NCBI RefSeq assembly: GCF_002234675.1
Contig: NC_019866.2
Span: 13,421,261 to 13,485,260, forward strand
DNA length: 64,000 bases
Source of the DNA: Oryzias latipes
Lineage: Eukaryota; Chordata; Actinopteri; Beloniformes; Adrianichthyidae
Direction: 5' to 3'
Under the pieces are notes generated by a model. That model ran no database searches. It was not told the origin of the DNA and saw only the letters and a program-made list of their open reading frames with translations. Positions 1 through 13,855 of the stretch are shown in pieces; position 1 is the first letter of the stretch, and each line of letters starts with the position of its first letter. The position numbers were made by a program, and so were the translations under genes.

Positions 1-3000
1 ACAATGACATCAACACTTATTGCAAGTGAGTGCTCTTTTCTCTGATGCTTTGTGTTCTCTGCATGATTTACTGATGGTTTAGCTTAAGATTTTCTTTTAA
101 ATTTTTTCATATTTCTTTGCAACACCATAACAGAAGGACATTGATACTACTGTCATTTTGCATAAAGACTAAGTTCCAAAACAGAAACATACTAAGCTTG
201 TTTTTTCATTTCCTTTACAGCCAATTTACAATCCTAAACTACTTTTTAAATGTTTGAAATCTTTTGTAAAAACACCCTCAAGGTCAAGATTTCTCTGTTT
301 TCTACTGAAAATGTGTGTTATGAAAAAAATAAAGCAGACTGCAGTTGGATTTGTAATGTGTTTTCATAAATCAATAGGAGGAGCTGCAGTCTTTCAAAAA
401 TGCAGCTGCCTCTGCATGTTTCAACATGTTCCTTTGACATTTGTCGTGTTTGCGGGTCAGCAGAGATCCACAATGACATTGTTGAAAATGTGTACAGGTC
501 AGTCTGATTTGTGCATAAATACAGAACCACTCTGAATTGATATGGCCTTCTTGGGGTGCAAAGCAACAGTGAATAATTGCTGATTTTTATTTTTTATGTG
601 AGCTATTTTGCAGTGCTAAGGCCTTCAGTTAATCTAATACTGATAAACTATTCTCAGCTGCTTTGACTGCTGACCAGGCTGTTTACCCTTCCTCCTATTT
701 TTCCATCCCCTTCATCTATCCATCTGTCCCTCGGAGTCTCTTTTGCTTGCGAACGGGAGCAGATGGAGGGGGAGTGTGTTGCCTAACACCAGGTGGTCAA
801 TTGATAGAGGGAATGTGGGATGAAGGGATGGAGGGTGCTCCTGTAGTCACGGCACCTCCGTGCAGCCTTCGCTGACCTGCAATAACACCACAGCTACGCT
901 TGCAGTGGTGTTTTAAAAAAAATCGAGTCACATTTTTGGAGTCCTGAGCTGGCTTTGTGAGGAAAAGTGAGAAAAAAAATCATTTTGCTCTAATGCCTCA
1001 TTCTCTGGCTGCCTCAGCGGGAAACTCATTAAAGAAAGGGTTTTCATTGTGAGATGATTAAGTTAGCCACATAACTCTTTCATGTCTCTCCTAATTAACC
1101 AACAACATACACCATTATGAATAAAACATGAAAGTACAGCCATAGTTAATTCGGAAAGCTGTCTTTATCCACATGTCATCTGAGATTTTACAGTTTTCTA
1201 TCTCTGCAGTTTTGCTCAGATGACCGCATCAGGTTACATGGAACACTCCAGCGTTAGATCCAAAATATTCCACTGTCCATATCGTCTTCCTGCTCATCCC
1301 TCTGCTCCAGTCCCTGTTTTTTTTGTTTGCAATATAATCTCTGGACGGACGTCAAATAGACAAACTGATAGCTGGAGCGTGCAAATACACACACAAGCTA
1401 AATCTGTCAACATTTGCAGGTTGCAGTTGGTTCAATCATTGGAGTGCACACTGCTTAATGGAATGAGTTCACTCCTTATTTGCTGGAAAAAGTGTTTTTC
1501 AAATATAATTTGTGAGAGGTGAGGGATGTCATCATACTGTTTAAGTCTTGAGGCTGGTAATAATCTGTAGAAAAGAAAATCCTTTCAGCAGTTTACCCAA
1601 AAAGAACTCCAGCTCTAGTATTTGAAAAGACTAGTTATGGTGGGGAGTTTAGCTGGTACCTGTAATCATTTAATTGCACCACCTTAACCTTACAGGGAGG
1701 GCAAGGGGAAAAAGATCCTCCCACACCTACTTGCCCCCCAATTTTGGAGTCAATATTAGTATCATTATCAAAGATTAAGACACCATCAAGACAAGCTTCC
1801 TTAAGCATTGCAAAAATAACAAAAATGTAATATTATCAATAAATCCCTTAAATGATTTGCCTCACCCTATATTGTGTCCGTCAGCACACTGGCCTTAACC
1901 AAATCTGTGCTGTTTCCTTGCTATGGCAGGAGGGAATTAGTACGGTACTTTTTGGAAGACTCATTATTAAAAACTTATCCATAATACAAAATTTTTGAAA
2001 TGCATATTTTAAATCCTGTCATTTGCCACCCTACAAAGTCTTCCAATGTGAAAAACATTTACCATTTACTCTGCAGAATCCAATCATGTGCTAAAAATTA
2101 ATGCTTGGATGGGACTATCTGAAGTCTCCATAGGTCCACCCAACTGCCAATCACAAAGACTCAATCCTAATAATGCTCAATTAGAGCTTTTATAAACTCA
2201 AACGATTGATTTTGAAAAAATATTAAATATATTTTGGTCTTCTTATTCATTTAAACTAATTTTAAGGTTGGTAAAGCCTGCACCAATGTACATAAAAACA
2301 AATGCTAGCATATTTTTTAAAGGGCCTTTACCATGCAAACTCACATTTTTTGAGCTTTTAAGTGTTTTACAATATTCATTCCTCACAAAAAGAAACGCCA
2401 AAGCAGTATTTTAATCCGTTCACACATTTCTGAGTATTCCTTTAAAAATCCAAGAACCAGCCCCTCCCAACCCACGAAAACGAGCGGGTTCTTACAAGCT
2501 AACATAGACAAGTAAGAACAGCCCCTTCCAGGAAGAGCCTGGGCTGCCAGCTCAGCCCCCAGGCTAACGCACACACACACACACACACACACACTTTTAC
2601 CACAGAGCTAACAGGGATCTGCAAAATCTCTTTCATTTTATATAAACAATTTTCACATCCATCTTTGCAAAAGTTCAGATGTTGTTTGTTTTCGTAGGTG
2701 AAACACAGACACGCAGCTGAGGCCGGTTCTAGGTGGACATCAATAAATGGGTGGCACCCACACGGAGCGGTGCCTCAGATATCGAGTCATTTTACTTCTG
2801 GGTAGGAAAGTTAGCGGCAAAAATAACTCATATTTCATTAAAAATGTGTTCTTTTGTGTACCTATATATATATAAAATATATGTAATGTTTTATCATACA
2901 TATATGGATTTTGTTTATTATAAAATGCTGAAAAATGGCATGGTATAGGCCCTTCAAAGCAGATTCTGTTAAACAGACCTGTAAGTCTGAGCTGGAGTTC

Positions 3001-3317
3001 ATCAATAATCAACAATTCTAAAAATATTTTTTAGCAACTTCACTGAATAAATCATTTACAATTAGCTGCTCGGGTGACTTTTATTTTCTTGTTAACCCTT
3101 TTCCTGTGTGTTTGGCTGATGAGTCATTGAGCTAGGTTTTCAAATCATTGGTTTAAAGACACAGTATTTGTGGAAATGCTGCACAGTAAGAGACATTTTA
3201 CTAAATATAGTTTTTGTCTGTAATTTTCTTTTTCCAAAAAAGCACAAACTGATTGAATCAGAACTGAAAGTACAAGCAATTTCTTATAAATTTCATTCAC
3301 TGGTTCCTTCTCTTGGT
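1..3317. other. Intergenic, no gene seen
   Basis: AT-rich sequence with one (CA)n tract. Short open frames (up to ~109 residues) show no domain and have no coding-like composition. Confidence 0.6.
2570..2594. repeat. (CA)n microsatellite
   Basis: Uninterrupted CA repeat of 12 units. Confidence 0.95.
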
Positions 3318-3675
3318 TGTGCGGTGGCGCAGTGGTTATTACACTGGCCTCATAGTGAGAAAGTGTGGTTCTGAATCCTGGCTGGGACTTTTTTGGGTGG
3401 AGTCTGCATGTTTTCCCTGTGCATGGTTTCCTCCAGGCACTCCAGCTTCCACAGTCCAAAAAAACATGCTTCATTGCTTATTTAATTACTCTTAAAGTAT
3501 GCGTGTGAAAGTGATTGTTCACCCTGTGATGGACTGGCGATCTGTCCAGGGTGTACGGTACACCCTGGCAGGGTACACCGTGTACCCTGCCTTTGCCCAA
3601 CAGTAGCTGGAACAAGGTCTGGCGACCCTGTGACCCCCAAAAGGGATATGATGGGTTAAGAAAATGGATGGATGG
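3318..3675 (+). repeat. tRNA-headed SINE, teleost type, with (ATGG)n tail
   Basis: The head has an A-box-like TGGCGCAGTGG (3325-3335) and a B-box-like GGTTCTGAATCC with one extra base (3367-3378). The body follows the common fish order: GGGTGGAGTCTGCATG, CCTCCAGGCACTCCAGC, CAGTCCAAAAAACATGC, GATGGACTGGCGATCTGTCCAGG. The tail is ATGGATGGATGG. A local duplication, GGGTGTACGGTACACCC / GGGTACACCGTGTACCC (3550-3590), is a near-palindromic expansion inside the body. Fragments of the same family occur at 21905-21965 and, inverted, at 62150-62242. Confidence 0.8.
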
Positions 3676-5984
3676 TTTCTTGTCTTTAAATTGTCAGCCC
3701 AACAAGGTCCACCAAATTCACGTCTGTCACTATTAATCCATGCAGTTAATGATTAGAGCTCACCTGAACTGGCATCAACACAGCCTAATATGTAGATAAC
3801 AGTGTTAGGATAAATGCTTCTGGGGAAATGATATCAAAAACTTTTTGTTTTGAAATGTTTTTCAAATCAAATCATGAGTAAAATTAGGAAGATCACATGG
3901 AAGGTGAAAGAAAGAGACACATTAGTTTATGTGATGTAATAGGATTATTGATCGTATGAGTCAACATTGACCTGTTTGGAAGAGGAAAGGAAGAGAAGAA
4001 CAACATCCAGCTCACACAGTCCTCTAAGAAACAAACCGGCTGCTCATCTTTTTAGATCCAGAAGATAAAAGACATAGCATTTAGGGGTAAATTGATTAGC
4101 CACGTTTACTGGTTATGTGATGGAGAGGGAAGAGAAGGATTCTTGGAAAAAGGGATGAATGGATGGAGCTTCAGGGAGGATGACATTAAGCAGGGTCACA
4201 CCTGAGCGAACCCTGGCTCAAGCAACCATGTGCAGATTATAATTTGAAGGTTCCACCCCTTCAAATTACCAAACATAAAATGTGCAGCGATGACATTTTG
4301 AGCTGTCAAACTGTGCTTTAACTGATGCCTCTGATAATGACTGCATTCCAATTAGTTGTGTCAGAAATGGGTGCGCGTGTTGAGTCGTGATATCTATGAA
4401 AAATTCTTAACCCGGTGGAATCCGGACTCATACCGTTGGTGTTTGCATTTACGCCAACAGACAGATTCAATAGGGAAGCCAGCAAACATTGTCCAATAAA
4501 TTGACATTAACTTATCGTAAACCCTCATTTCATTGAGGGTTGGATGTCAGCAGAAGTTGGATCAGATTACCTGACCATGTGTTCTCCAACTTTAGCAGCC
4601 AACACATTAAAACATACCTGGCCTTAGAACAGTTGCTAGCAGTGCTCTTCACTGTCTGTTTGTGACAGATGGCTGTGGTCACAGAGGACACTTCCAAGAG
4701 GTGGGGCTTTAAAGATTGCAGTAACCAATCAAACAGAGGGGTGGATATTGTCTTCTACCCAGCAACAGACCAAGAGCTATCCAGCAGGAGCAATTGCTTG
4801 TGGTGGTGGTATGATGAGTGACAGAGCAACCTCCACCCTATGAAGAACTTTGTATGGTCTTGCCACAACACTTTGGAACTTATTTTGGCAGGGATCGCTT
4901 CTTCTTTTTTTTTTTAATTGGGGATGCTGCGTGAATTAGCAAACACATGCTTTTTAGTTTGATTGTTGGAGTTGTTGAATTAGACGTTGAGAGCTTCAAA
5001 CAAACCCCAGAGTATGTTTTGCATTTGGTGGAGTTGACATAGCAAAGTGGGAGTAAAAAGAAACCACATAGCACAAAATGAAGGGCAGAGACTGTCAGGA
5101 GGGAAGGAGACAGGGGAGGTGGGGAGAGGCTGTTTGCACAAGCAGTTTTTTTGTACAGGAGGCTCCACAATGCAAGTTTAAGAACTCGCCCGACAGACTG
5201 GAAGGGAGAGAAAAACATTATCATTCCTCAACCTTTGGTATTGCCGAAGGAAGTGGTGCTAGAAAAGACACAGAAATATCTCAAAATCTCAATATTGAGA
5301 CGTTGAAGCCCAAAATAAAGGTGGCAAACTCCAAAAATATTCACCTTATACTTTCCCCCACCACAATTTTGCTGTGTCATCTTTCAAAATCCTTATCGGG
5401 AGTCATGGCAACTTGAAGTACCCTTTGGTATCATCTTATCACTGCTTCAGGGTTTCAATTATAAGGTTGACCTTTTCCAGAAAGCTCACTCTTTGAGAGA
5501 TATTCTCACTTTACAAAGGTTTTAGGGCATGCAGGAAAACTTCATTTGTATGTTGCGCACGGCAGCATATTAAACTGTGGACCATTTGTTTTTTCTGTTG
5601 ACACCTCTCTTAATGCTGAAACTGTAAATCACTAGCAGGCCTGACAGCGCTGACATTACCAAGCCATGCAATAATGGAAATTGCTGAGCTCACACTAAAA
5701 ACAAAAACCCAAAAAGGACAATCTCGACTTTAGCTATTTTGCAATTGTAGGTTTTATTTTCTACCATTCTCAGAGGAAGTGATGCAATCACATTTCACCT
5801 TTTTTTCTTTTCGGAAAGAAACATTGCTGAGATTTGCTTTCACTAAGCAACAAACTTGACATTGTGAGTGAGTGATACAAAAGCAAAAGAGACCCAGAGA
5901 GGAGCACAACTGTGAGACTGCAACACAAGTGAATGTAGCTGGTCATTTTTGGAGAAAATCAGAGATGAAAATGGTGGTCTTTGT
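3676..5984. other. Intergenic, no gene seen
   Basis: No recognisable feature. Frames at 4880-5224 and 5078-5416 overlap each other on opposite strands and look non-coding. Confidence 0.55.
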
Positions 5985-6110
5985 ATTTTTAATATGTTCT
6001 TTTTAGCCTTTTTCTCATGATGGAGGACATTTACAAAGAAAATAAGTTTCAGTGTATTTCTTTATTCAAAACGTTAGGAATCAGATAAAACCCTGCCATT
6101 TGAAAAAGCT
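5985..6110 (+). repeat. Dispersed repeat family C, copy 1
   Basis: It contains ATGATGGAGGACATTTACAAAG, TTTCTTTATTCAAAA and GGAATCAGATAAAA words, shared with 16120-16240 and 53505-53665. The element type is unknown. Confidence 0.5.
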
Positions 6111-6346
6111 TGTTACATACAAAACTACATTCGGTTTGTCTCAAGCTCCCCGCTCTGCTCCATTCTGATGGATCCACTTGCAGACAAATAGAACAGTGTC
6201 CTGTACGTCTTTGTTTTCATCGTCCAAGCTGCCATCTGGCTCAAAGCTGTCCGGCTGTATAGCTGCAATATTGCACCCCATTTTTGTTGCACTGCTATTG
6301 TTAGCTTGGGCTTGTGATGGGCTTCAGGCTAGCTGGAGAGTATGTA

Positions 6347-6601
6347 CATTTTGTAACACTATCCAACTCTCAAATTGTTGTTTCCTTATTTTATCCTTTT
6401 CCCAAATTTCTCTATGATTATGAATATGGACAGGTTTATGTATGCATACTGATAAGATTTTTTTTCCCCTTTTTTTGCTTCCTTTCAAATTGCGGTATTC
6501 TTTCTTGCATTCGCCATATTTTGTGAATTTTATGTAAATGTTCTGGTGTTGTTTTGTATTGTGTTCAATAAAAAAAAAAAAAAATACAAAAAAAAAGAAA
6601 A
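6347..6601 (+). mobile_element. Short poly(A) retroposon with target-site duplications
   Basis: The insertion ends CAATAAAAAA... followed by an A-rich tail (6569-6601). It is flanked by 16-bp direct repeats AGCTGGAGAGYATGTA at 6331-6346 and 6602-6617 that differ at one base. The body is too short to identify; a 5'-truncated LINE 3' UTR is likelier than a processed gene copy, because no coding match is visible. Confidence 0.75.
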
Positions 6602-6617
6602 AGCTGGAGAGCATGTA

Positions 6618-7480
6618 AACAAGGGGATACTGGGGAATGGGGGCAGGCTTACTCTGTGTCAGTGGTTCCACCCACAGCTCAGGGGCGAATTACTGATGAT
6701 CCACTGTCACTGCAGAAACTAGAAATTAAACCATTTTTAAAATTTAGCCTGAAAATGCCATAATTATACTTAAAAGACCACTATGGTCAAAGTTGATTTT
6801 TAAATTTTGAGTAGTAAAAAGTAGCTGTTGAAAAACAGTGCCGGTTCAAAATGTAGTCTTCCTCACCTCAGTGAAGCACGCACTCACACAGAATGTGTTT
6901 AAGAAATAACAGTGGAAAGGTCAACACAGCCCTCTGAGTTGTCCAACACTTCTCCGTTCAGTCATTTATGAAGGAAGTCACTGTGACAGCAACACATTCT
7001 GGCTGTGAAATGAAGATTACGACAGAAAATCAAAGATTTATAGTTCCTTATTTTTAACTTATTCAAATTTTGCAAAATGAAAATAGTATTTTTTAGAACT
7101 TTCTAGATGTGTGGCTCTTCTTCCTTAAGGCTGGTTTCAAAACTAAAGGAATGGAGTCAGGTGAGTTTAGCAGGTGAGGGTAGCTCGTTACCATTATGAT
7201 ACAGAGACTCCAGCCCTGGTGGAATCCATTGATAATGTGGCTCCAACATGACAGGGGATTGATTGCTTCTGATTCCTGGCGGCACTCAAAGTACTCCATA
7301 ACCCATTCTGGCCTTTAACAGTTAACACACATGTCTGTACAGTTTGTGGTGGTGTTTACTCCTTCTGTCAGCTCTGAAACACGTCACGGTTTGCCTAAGT
7401 CACCACCTTGTTTGCAGTCTGTTTACATTCAGCCTTGCTATTGAGCCCTTTCTTGTCAGGTTTTTAATTTTTTTTATGGT
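6618..7480. other. Intergenic, no gene seen
   Basis: Nothing recognisable between the poly(A) retroposon and the family D MITE. Confidence 0.6.
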
Positions 7481-7900
7481 GTGTCCAAATTTCCTCACTG
7501 TTTAGTAAACTATATTGGGCGTTCACCATTTTGTAGAGCTGTGTGATTTTAAAATCCAGTGCCCTGGAAATTACCCAGAAGACTCTGTGAAAAACCATTT
7601 TCTATCGATGCTCACTAGATTGATAAATATAGACCACAAAGCATTGCATTTTACTGAATTGTCATTGGAAAAAGCATTTATTTGAATTTATTTTTTATGG
7701 TTTTCATTATCAGAAAACAGTGGATCATAAATAGTGTTTGTAAAATGTTCATATTACTGAGGTTTTTACTTTGACAAATGGGTGATGTCATGTTTGCTCT
7801 TAAAAAAAAGTAGTGACCATGTTTTGGGATTGCATTAAAATCCAGGATAATAGATAGTCCCTCACTATGTATTCCTTCAGGGATAGGGAATTGTAATCCT
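7481..7900. mobile_element. MITE, family D, copy 1
   Basis: The ends (GTGTCCAAATTTCC and GGGATAGGGAATTGTAATC) are decayed inverted repeats. The interior matches the 31.6-32.8 kb element over long blocks: CTAGATTG.TAAATATAGACC, ACAGTGGATCATAAATAGT, GTAAAATGTTC, GGTTTTTACTTTG, and TGATGTCATGTTTGCT before an A-run. The TGACGTCA of the other copy reads TGATGTCA here, as expected from CpG decay. Confidence 0.65.
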
Positions 7901-10900
7901 TTGTTCTAGCCCATCTGTCCTTTAAGCTTTTGACTTTAAGCACTGTCGTATCATTTTAGAGAAAAGGTATCTCTACTGGGGAAGACCTCTGCAAGCTACC
8001 AAATTGTTTCATGCCAAAGTAGCAGCTCAAGAGAAATCAGAGCAACTAAACAAAATGTCCTTTTGGGTCAAAGGCACTCTGGCCAAGAGGAAATGCTTCG
8101 CTGTGGGCAAACAAGGCAGCATCCATTCAATCTAATGTAAAACGGCCCATCTTTACAACAATGAACAAAAAACACAACATGTTCTGTATACATATTTGAG
8201 ATCCCTGGAAGCTGAACTTTTTTTTAACGTTAAAATTAAACAAAACACACAAACTGAGATGTAACTTTAAAATTAACAGGTGACCACTGAACCATTGCCT
8301 CTAAAACAGCCTTACTACCGTTGTGTGTCTAAAAAACTGTAGTAGGGCCATTCTGAGAATTTTAGTGATGTCAATGTCAGCCAACTCAAGATCTTCACAT
8401 ATAGCCTTCTAACGAGTCTACAAAAACCCCAATGCATGACATCACACATCCTGTGTCCACCTTTGGACAGCATGCCATAATCCATAATTTTTCTAGTATA
8501 ATTAGTGCTTGACTTAAAAAATATCCTACATATTTTCAATTTTATCTATCAAGTAGAAGATATCCTGTATGCCTAATACTGGTATTTTGCATTGCAATGA
8601 AATATTCATCATCCATCCATAGCACAGCTGCTTGTTGTGCTTATTTTGGGCAGTGAAACATGATGCATGTGTGTCTCTCTCTGTTAAGTATATCCACTGC
8701 TGCTTGTACCACCTGGTGCATTTAGTTTGCCTACCTTTCATTTGTTTAGTCACTATTAAGGACATGAGAGGTTAACTGCATCGGTAAAGGACGTATGGAC
8801 AGACAGTAGGGAAAGAGAAAATGTCAAACTACCAAACAAAATTATGTATATTTTTTCTTCAGGCTTAATTTTAAAATAGAGTAACTTTAGTTTTAAGTTA
8901 TTTCAAATGATAATTTGACATAACGTTTAAAAAAAACTGCAATGAAAGCCTGACTTTATTTTGTTTTGCTGTTCAGAAAAATGCCCCACTGAAACAAAAA
9001 ATGCTTTGTAATGACTGCTTGAAAAAATAACACAGCTCAGATCTGAAACCATCATACTTCACCCGAGTCAGGAGGAGCTCTCCAGCTGCAGTCTACCATT
9101 TGATGCCTCCACTACCCTGCTTTATTGATTTTATGTAAGAATTTCTTGAGAACAAAAGTGACTCAGCTGTTTTTCCTGTAACCTGCTCATCCTTTTTATT
9201 TTTTATTTTTTATTGCCACACAAACTTTTCTTTGCCATTCAGACACCAAAGGATTTGTGAGCCACTGTGTTATTACATCCAACAGAGATCCATCCTGAGC
9301 GGTAACTGACAGACACTACTGCCACCTCTGAATTGCTGACCCTTCTGAAGGACTATTGTTTACTTTAATGGATTCATTCATTTATTACTGTTATGGTCCT
9401 TCCAGGTCCTTCCTTCCTACAGCTGTGAAACCTGCAATGATTCTCTGGAGAACACTGGAAAATGAGTTGCTTCAACATTTAATTTCCTCTTGTGGATTAA
9501 TTGTAATAGATAGTTTTTACATGAGGATGTGACCAAATACACTTATCGCAAAGCTCTTAAGCTCCTAAACGTATCTTCACATGCAGCAAATAGTTTTTAC
9601 TTTACAAGATATCAAAATATAGAAACAAGAAGTTCCACTCAAGCATTTGGAATGTGAAAAATAAGCCAAAAAAGCTAAGTGTTAGATAGAGTAACCTTAA
9701 ACTGAATGTAATACAGTCTAATGATACATCTTTTTTTGCTAGTTCTAAGCAAGTGTTTTGTAGTTTTTTGAGTTTTTATGCACCTGTCTGTAGTTTATTT
9801 TGATTGGTGATTGGAAACTACTGATTTTACAACAAAATGGCAACCAAATGAGAATATGATCTTACAAGTACAAGTTGGCCCAACTTCTCGAATCCTCATA
9901 AAATCTATAACTAGAAACACAAATCTAAATTTTTGCTTAGAAAATAATGACAATAAATGTTAATCTAATTTTTATTGAACTTTAAAATAACAACTTCAAA
10001 ATTAAAATTAAAATGAACTTTTTATTTTTAAGAGCGTGGAACAAAATGAATTTGACTCATTTTAATAATAATTTTCTTATTTCTAGGTCTTAGCTCCTAC
10101 TGAGACAAAAATTCTCGACTGAGCTGATTGCGAGAAAAGCTGAGAAAGACCAAAAATAGGTTAAAACAACTTAAAACCTGGTCAAATATTTGAAATGTCT
10201 GTAAACAAGGTTTCAAATCCTTGCAAATGTGAAATAGATCACATTGCACATGCTAAAAAAAATGATATAATACTGAGTTTAGTGCTGCATCTTGTTGAAA
10301 ATGCTAATACTATTGCATAGGACTGTACCTGCTGCCACTGCAGTATCCTCCTATAATGGGTTATTTAATGGTTATTGTGTCCTTGCAGACAGGGTGACTG
10401 TGATGTAAGGAGGGATCTGCCTGAGCAGAGGCAATAAATGAAATAACCTCCAGGAGGAACGGGACTGTGAACTCTTCATTCTGTGCCAGCAGAGCAGCTT
10501 ATTTGGGCTGCAAACATTCTTCCTCTCAGGACACTGTGGTGTTAGTGTAATCAGAGCTCACACAAATACTTGCCAAACGCTATGTCTGTGCTATTTTGTT
10601 GAGTCTTTTTTTGTCATGACGCTCCGCTTCTCTTCTGCATTCAGCTGTAGTTTTGAAAATGTTGTTTGACCTGCATGTTCAGTTCATCAGTTTGTGTTGT
10701 TTTTGCCTAAATGTTTTGGTCAGTTTTCACCTTAAGCTCACTAGGAAATGATGCTGCATTTTGTTAACAAGTAAAATTATTTAAAGGAATAAAAAGTTCT
10801 ATTTTGTCTTAAACCTCGTTGCTCCAAAACTGTTTACTTTCTCACAGTGTGCTTGTGACATTGGTCACTAGTCTGCAAGGTCTTCTGATGGTTACACCCA

Positions 10901-13270
10901 CACACCACTGAGTGCATCAGTGGCCAACATGGGGTTAAGTGTCTTGCCCAAGGACGCCACCAAATATCTGATTGGCTGTTTCACCTCCCAGGCCACAGCC
11001 GCCCCAGATCCTTGTTCTCTGTTTAGGCAATGAGCGTGCAAGTCTGCTGGAAAAATACTGTTATGGTGTTGCAGTAACAAGGTCAACAACTTGCACTCAG
11101 TAAGGTGTTCGCCAGTATAAAAGTGCGTCCTTCACCAGGGTACGATATGTCTTTGGCAATGATCTTTAATGATTCAGAACTTGAATGCTGTTTGAGCTTT
11201 CATAATAGATTGGATTTTTGCTTTCATGAACCTCAATTGTGTGATTTTATAAACTGTATTATCGTACTTTTATGTGGGTCAGCTGTTTGAATTTGTTTTC
11301 TTTTTGTGATAAAGGGAAATAGAAAGTAGGCAATATGCATGGAACCAGTTATTGTTAAATTTATATGACAAAATTTGAATTTTTGGGACAGAATAATCAG
11401 ATTAATGATAAGACTTTGGACTCTTAATGCCTCGCATCTCCCTGCAACCATATTCAGTAAATAATCTATGTAATCTGGAAGCATCATAATAAAAGGAGAG
11501 ATAGGAACACTCAGTTCCCTTGACTCGAGGCTGCAGCATTGGATGACCGGAGGGGGCTGAAAACAATTCACTGCAGGGACAAAGGAATTAAAGAGCTGGA
11601 ATAACAGTGGGCATGGAAAACAGGCTGACTTTGTGAAGTTTAGTACAAACTTGCAGAAATGGACTGTGAAAGGAAAAAAAAAAGAATTTTGCCTTGTTGG
11701 TTGTTAATATAATCTCAAGAGAACATGTCATAAAGGACCTGATTCGTGACCCCAGAAGTGCTGCTGTGCATTTTCAGCATGCTGCCCTGACAAAATCGAA
11801 TCCGTTGAGATTAGTAGCAGCATTTTTAATTTTTGTTAATACATTTATGACTTGGGGGAGAAAGATCAAGTAGAAACAACTGGGATGTGACTGTCGCCAT
11901 TCCTTAAAGGCAAAAAATCCCTAAGGATTTGCCTTAATTTGTACAAAAGTGGGTTTTTCTGCATGTTTCTCAGGTTAAACTTAAGTCAGAGAGAATTTTC
12001 TTTATTCTAGCTCCCTGATCATTTTTAACATTAGACGTAGGCTTTTTTTGTTTTTATGGAAGGCTTTCATTTTGAAAAATGTCATCACCCCTACAGTAAT
12101 TATTTATTTATTACTAATTTGAAGGGAATCAAACCCCTTTGTTCTCTTTTCTGAAAAGTCTTCCTGTTCTTTACAATAAACTTAACACTAAAAAAGCCAA
12201 GTCTCTAAACATTTTCCATTCAACTGAACAAAAAAAAAGTGCACATTTTGTAAACAAATCCAAAACATCAAAATGACCTCATGAACACGTTTTAGATTTA
12301 AAATGAACAAATCCTGTTAAATTAAACAATCAACATTTACTAATCTATGTACAAATGATCATGTTAGTAAGATAAGTTGAGTTCTCTACATTTGTCCAAA
12401 CAAATTGATAATTTTTGCATAGAAGGATGCATTCACGCTATTTTTCTTTGCTTTCTTGTTTTTATTGATAAATACAGAATTCTAACATCCCAGTATTCTC
12501 TAGTATAATTTACTGATTTCAAATTCCCAACATCAGGTTTAATGGTCCAATTTAGTGTAGCAAAAAAGCTGTTGCATTGCACCATAATGTCAGGGTGTAA
12601 ACTGAGCCTGGGTTACCAGAAATGTGAGATTGGAGCATTCGCTCATTAAATGCTACCTTTATTGTTATCCCTCCTCTAATTTCCACAGCTCACACTTCTC
12701 TTTGCAGCTGTTCGTCTCAGCGTATTTTTAGCCCCAAGCTTCATTTTGTATTGATTGCATCTGCTCTTTTTCTACGTGTGGGCAACTTGGAAGTCAGCCA
12801 CATCCCTTGGTCCTCCATTGTCCTTGAAGAGGCCGTGTCATTAGATGCACATCATCTTCCAGCTTCTCCCTTTCAGTGCCAGAGGACCCCAGTGATCCTT
12901 TTTTTCATTGAGAAATGAGATGCTTAATCTCTTGGTGGTGAAGGATCAGTATATGTGCTAAATCTGGGTTCAAAGAATTTGGTGAATTACGCATCTTAAG
13001 GCAGGTTTTGTTGTTGTTTGTGGGTCAGCGCATAAATCAGACGGCAGAATATGCAAACGCACAGGATGATGGCAGGATGTTGCAGTTGTGCTCGTGAGGT
13101 AGATATGCAGGAATAGAAACAGCGTTATTCCCGGCGGCACAGAGGTATCTGGCATCATCAGCATCACAGATACTGAAGCAATTTCTCCCCTCACAAGCTG
13201 GATTTTTCTTTTTTTTTCTTTCCCTGTTGTTGTTGTTGTCCTAGACAGACTTCCAAGGTAAAAGAGGTTG
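7901..13270. other. Intergenic, no gene seen
   Basis: AT-rich sequence with no coding frame over ~112 residues and no clear transposon ends. Segments near 10320-10560 and 12600-12830 are less repetitive and could be conserved non-coding DNA, but I have no direct evidence. Confidence 0.5.
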
Positions 13271-13276
13271 GAAACT

Positions 13277-13826
13277 TATGAGGGGCCGTATAAGACATTA
13301 TTTATTCTGAACCATTCACATTCATACATTCTTGCTCTCACAGTCATATATACTCTCTTTCGCATACATATATTCTCTTACGCATCCATATATTCTCTCT
13401 CTCACATTCATACATTCTTGCTCTCACAGTCATATATACTCTCTTTCGCATACATATATTCTCACTTGCACATCCATATATTCTCTCTCTCGCATGCATA
13501 TATATTACTTTACACATACATACATTCTCACTCTCATTGTCACTCTTAAAAAAGAATGTATGTATGTGAAAGACAAGTATATATGAACGTGTGAGGAAGA
13601 GTTTATATGTGTGTGTGAGAGAGGAGTATGCATGAAACGGAAGTGACTTTGGATGAAAAGGAAGGCACTTTGAATGAAAAGGAAGGCACTTTGAATGAAA
13701 CGGAAGGCAGATGATTTCTCGTGCTCTGATTGGACGAGAGGCCGCCACCTCCCATTTTGAACAGACGCTAACACGAACCAATAAGAAGGCCATCGGAACC
13801 TTAAGAAATATTTTATCTTCACCTCA
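13277..13826 (+). repeat. Left inverted arm of the foldback element
   Basis: This arm is uninterrupted and preserves the empty sites of both elements that hit the right arm. It contains two tandem ~86-bp units (from about 13317 and 13403) made of CATACATTC/CAGTCATATATACTC-type words. A trio of GGAAGGCACTTTGAATGAAAC-like 20-bp units follows near 13640-13710. Open frames across it on both strands are by-products of the periodic sequence. Confidence 0.85.
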
Positions 13827-13855
13827 AGTGGTCACAAATCTGTCTGCATCTTTAG

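Noticed and set aside
3325-3378. Possible tRNA gene from A-box and B-box words
   Set aside because: The downstream sequence follows the SINE body, the B box has an extra base and no acceptor stem closes.
13268-13822. Long open frames rich in His/Ser/Tyr and their mirror at 18.5-19.0 kb
   Set aside because: They arise from periodic TATA/CACA repeats in the foldback arms and are open on both strands.
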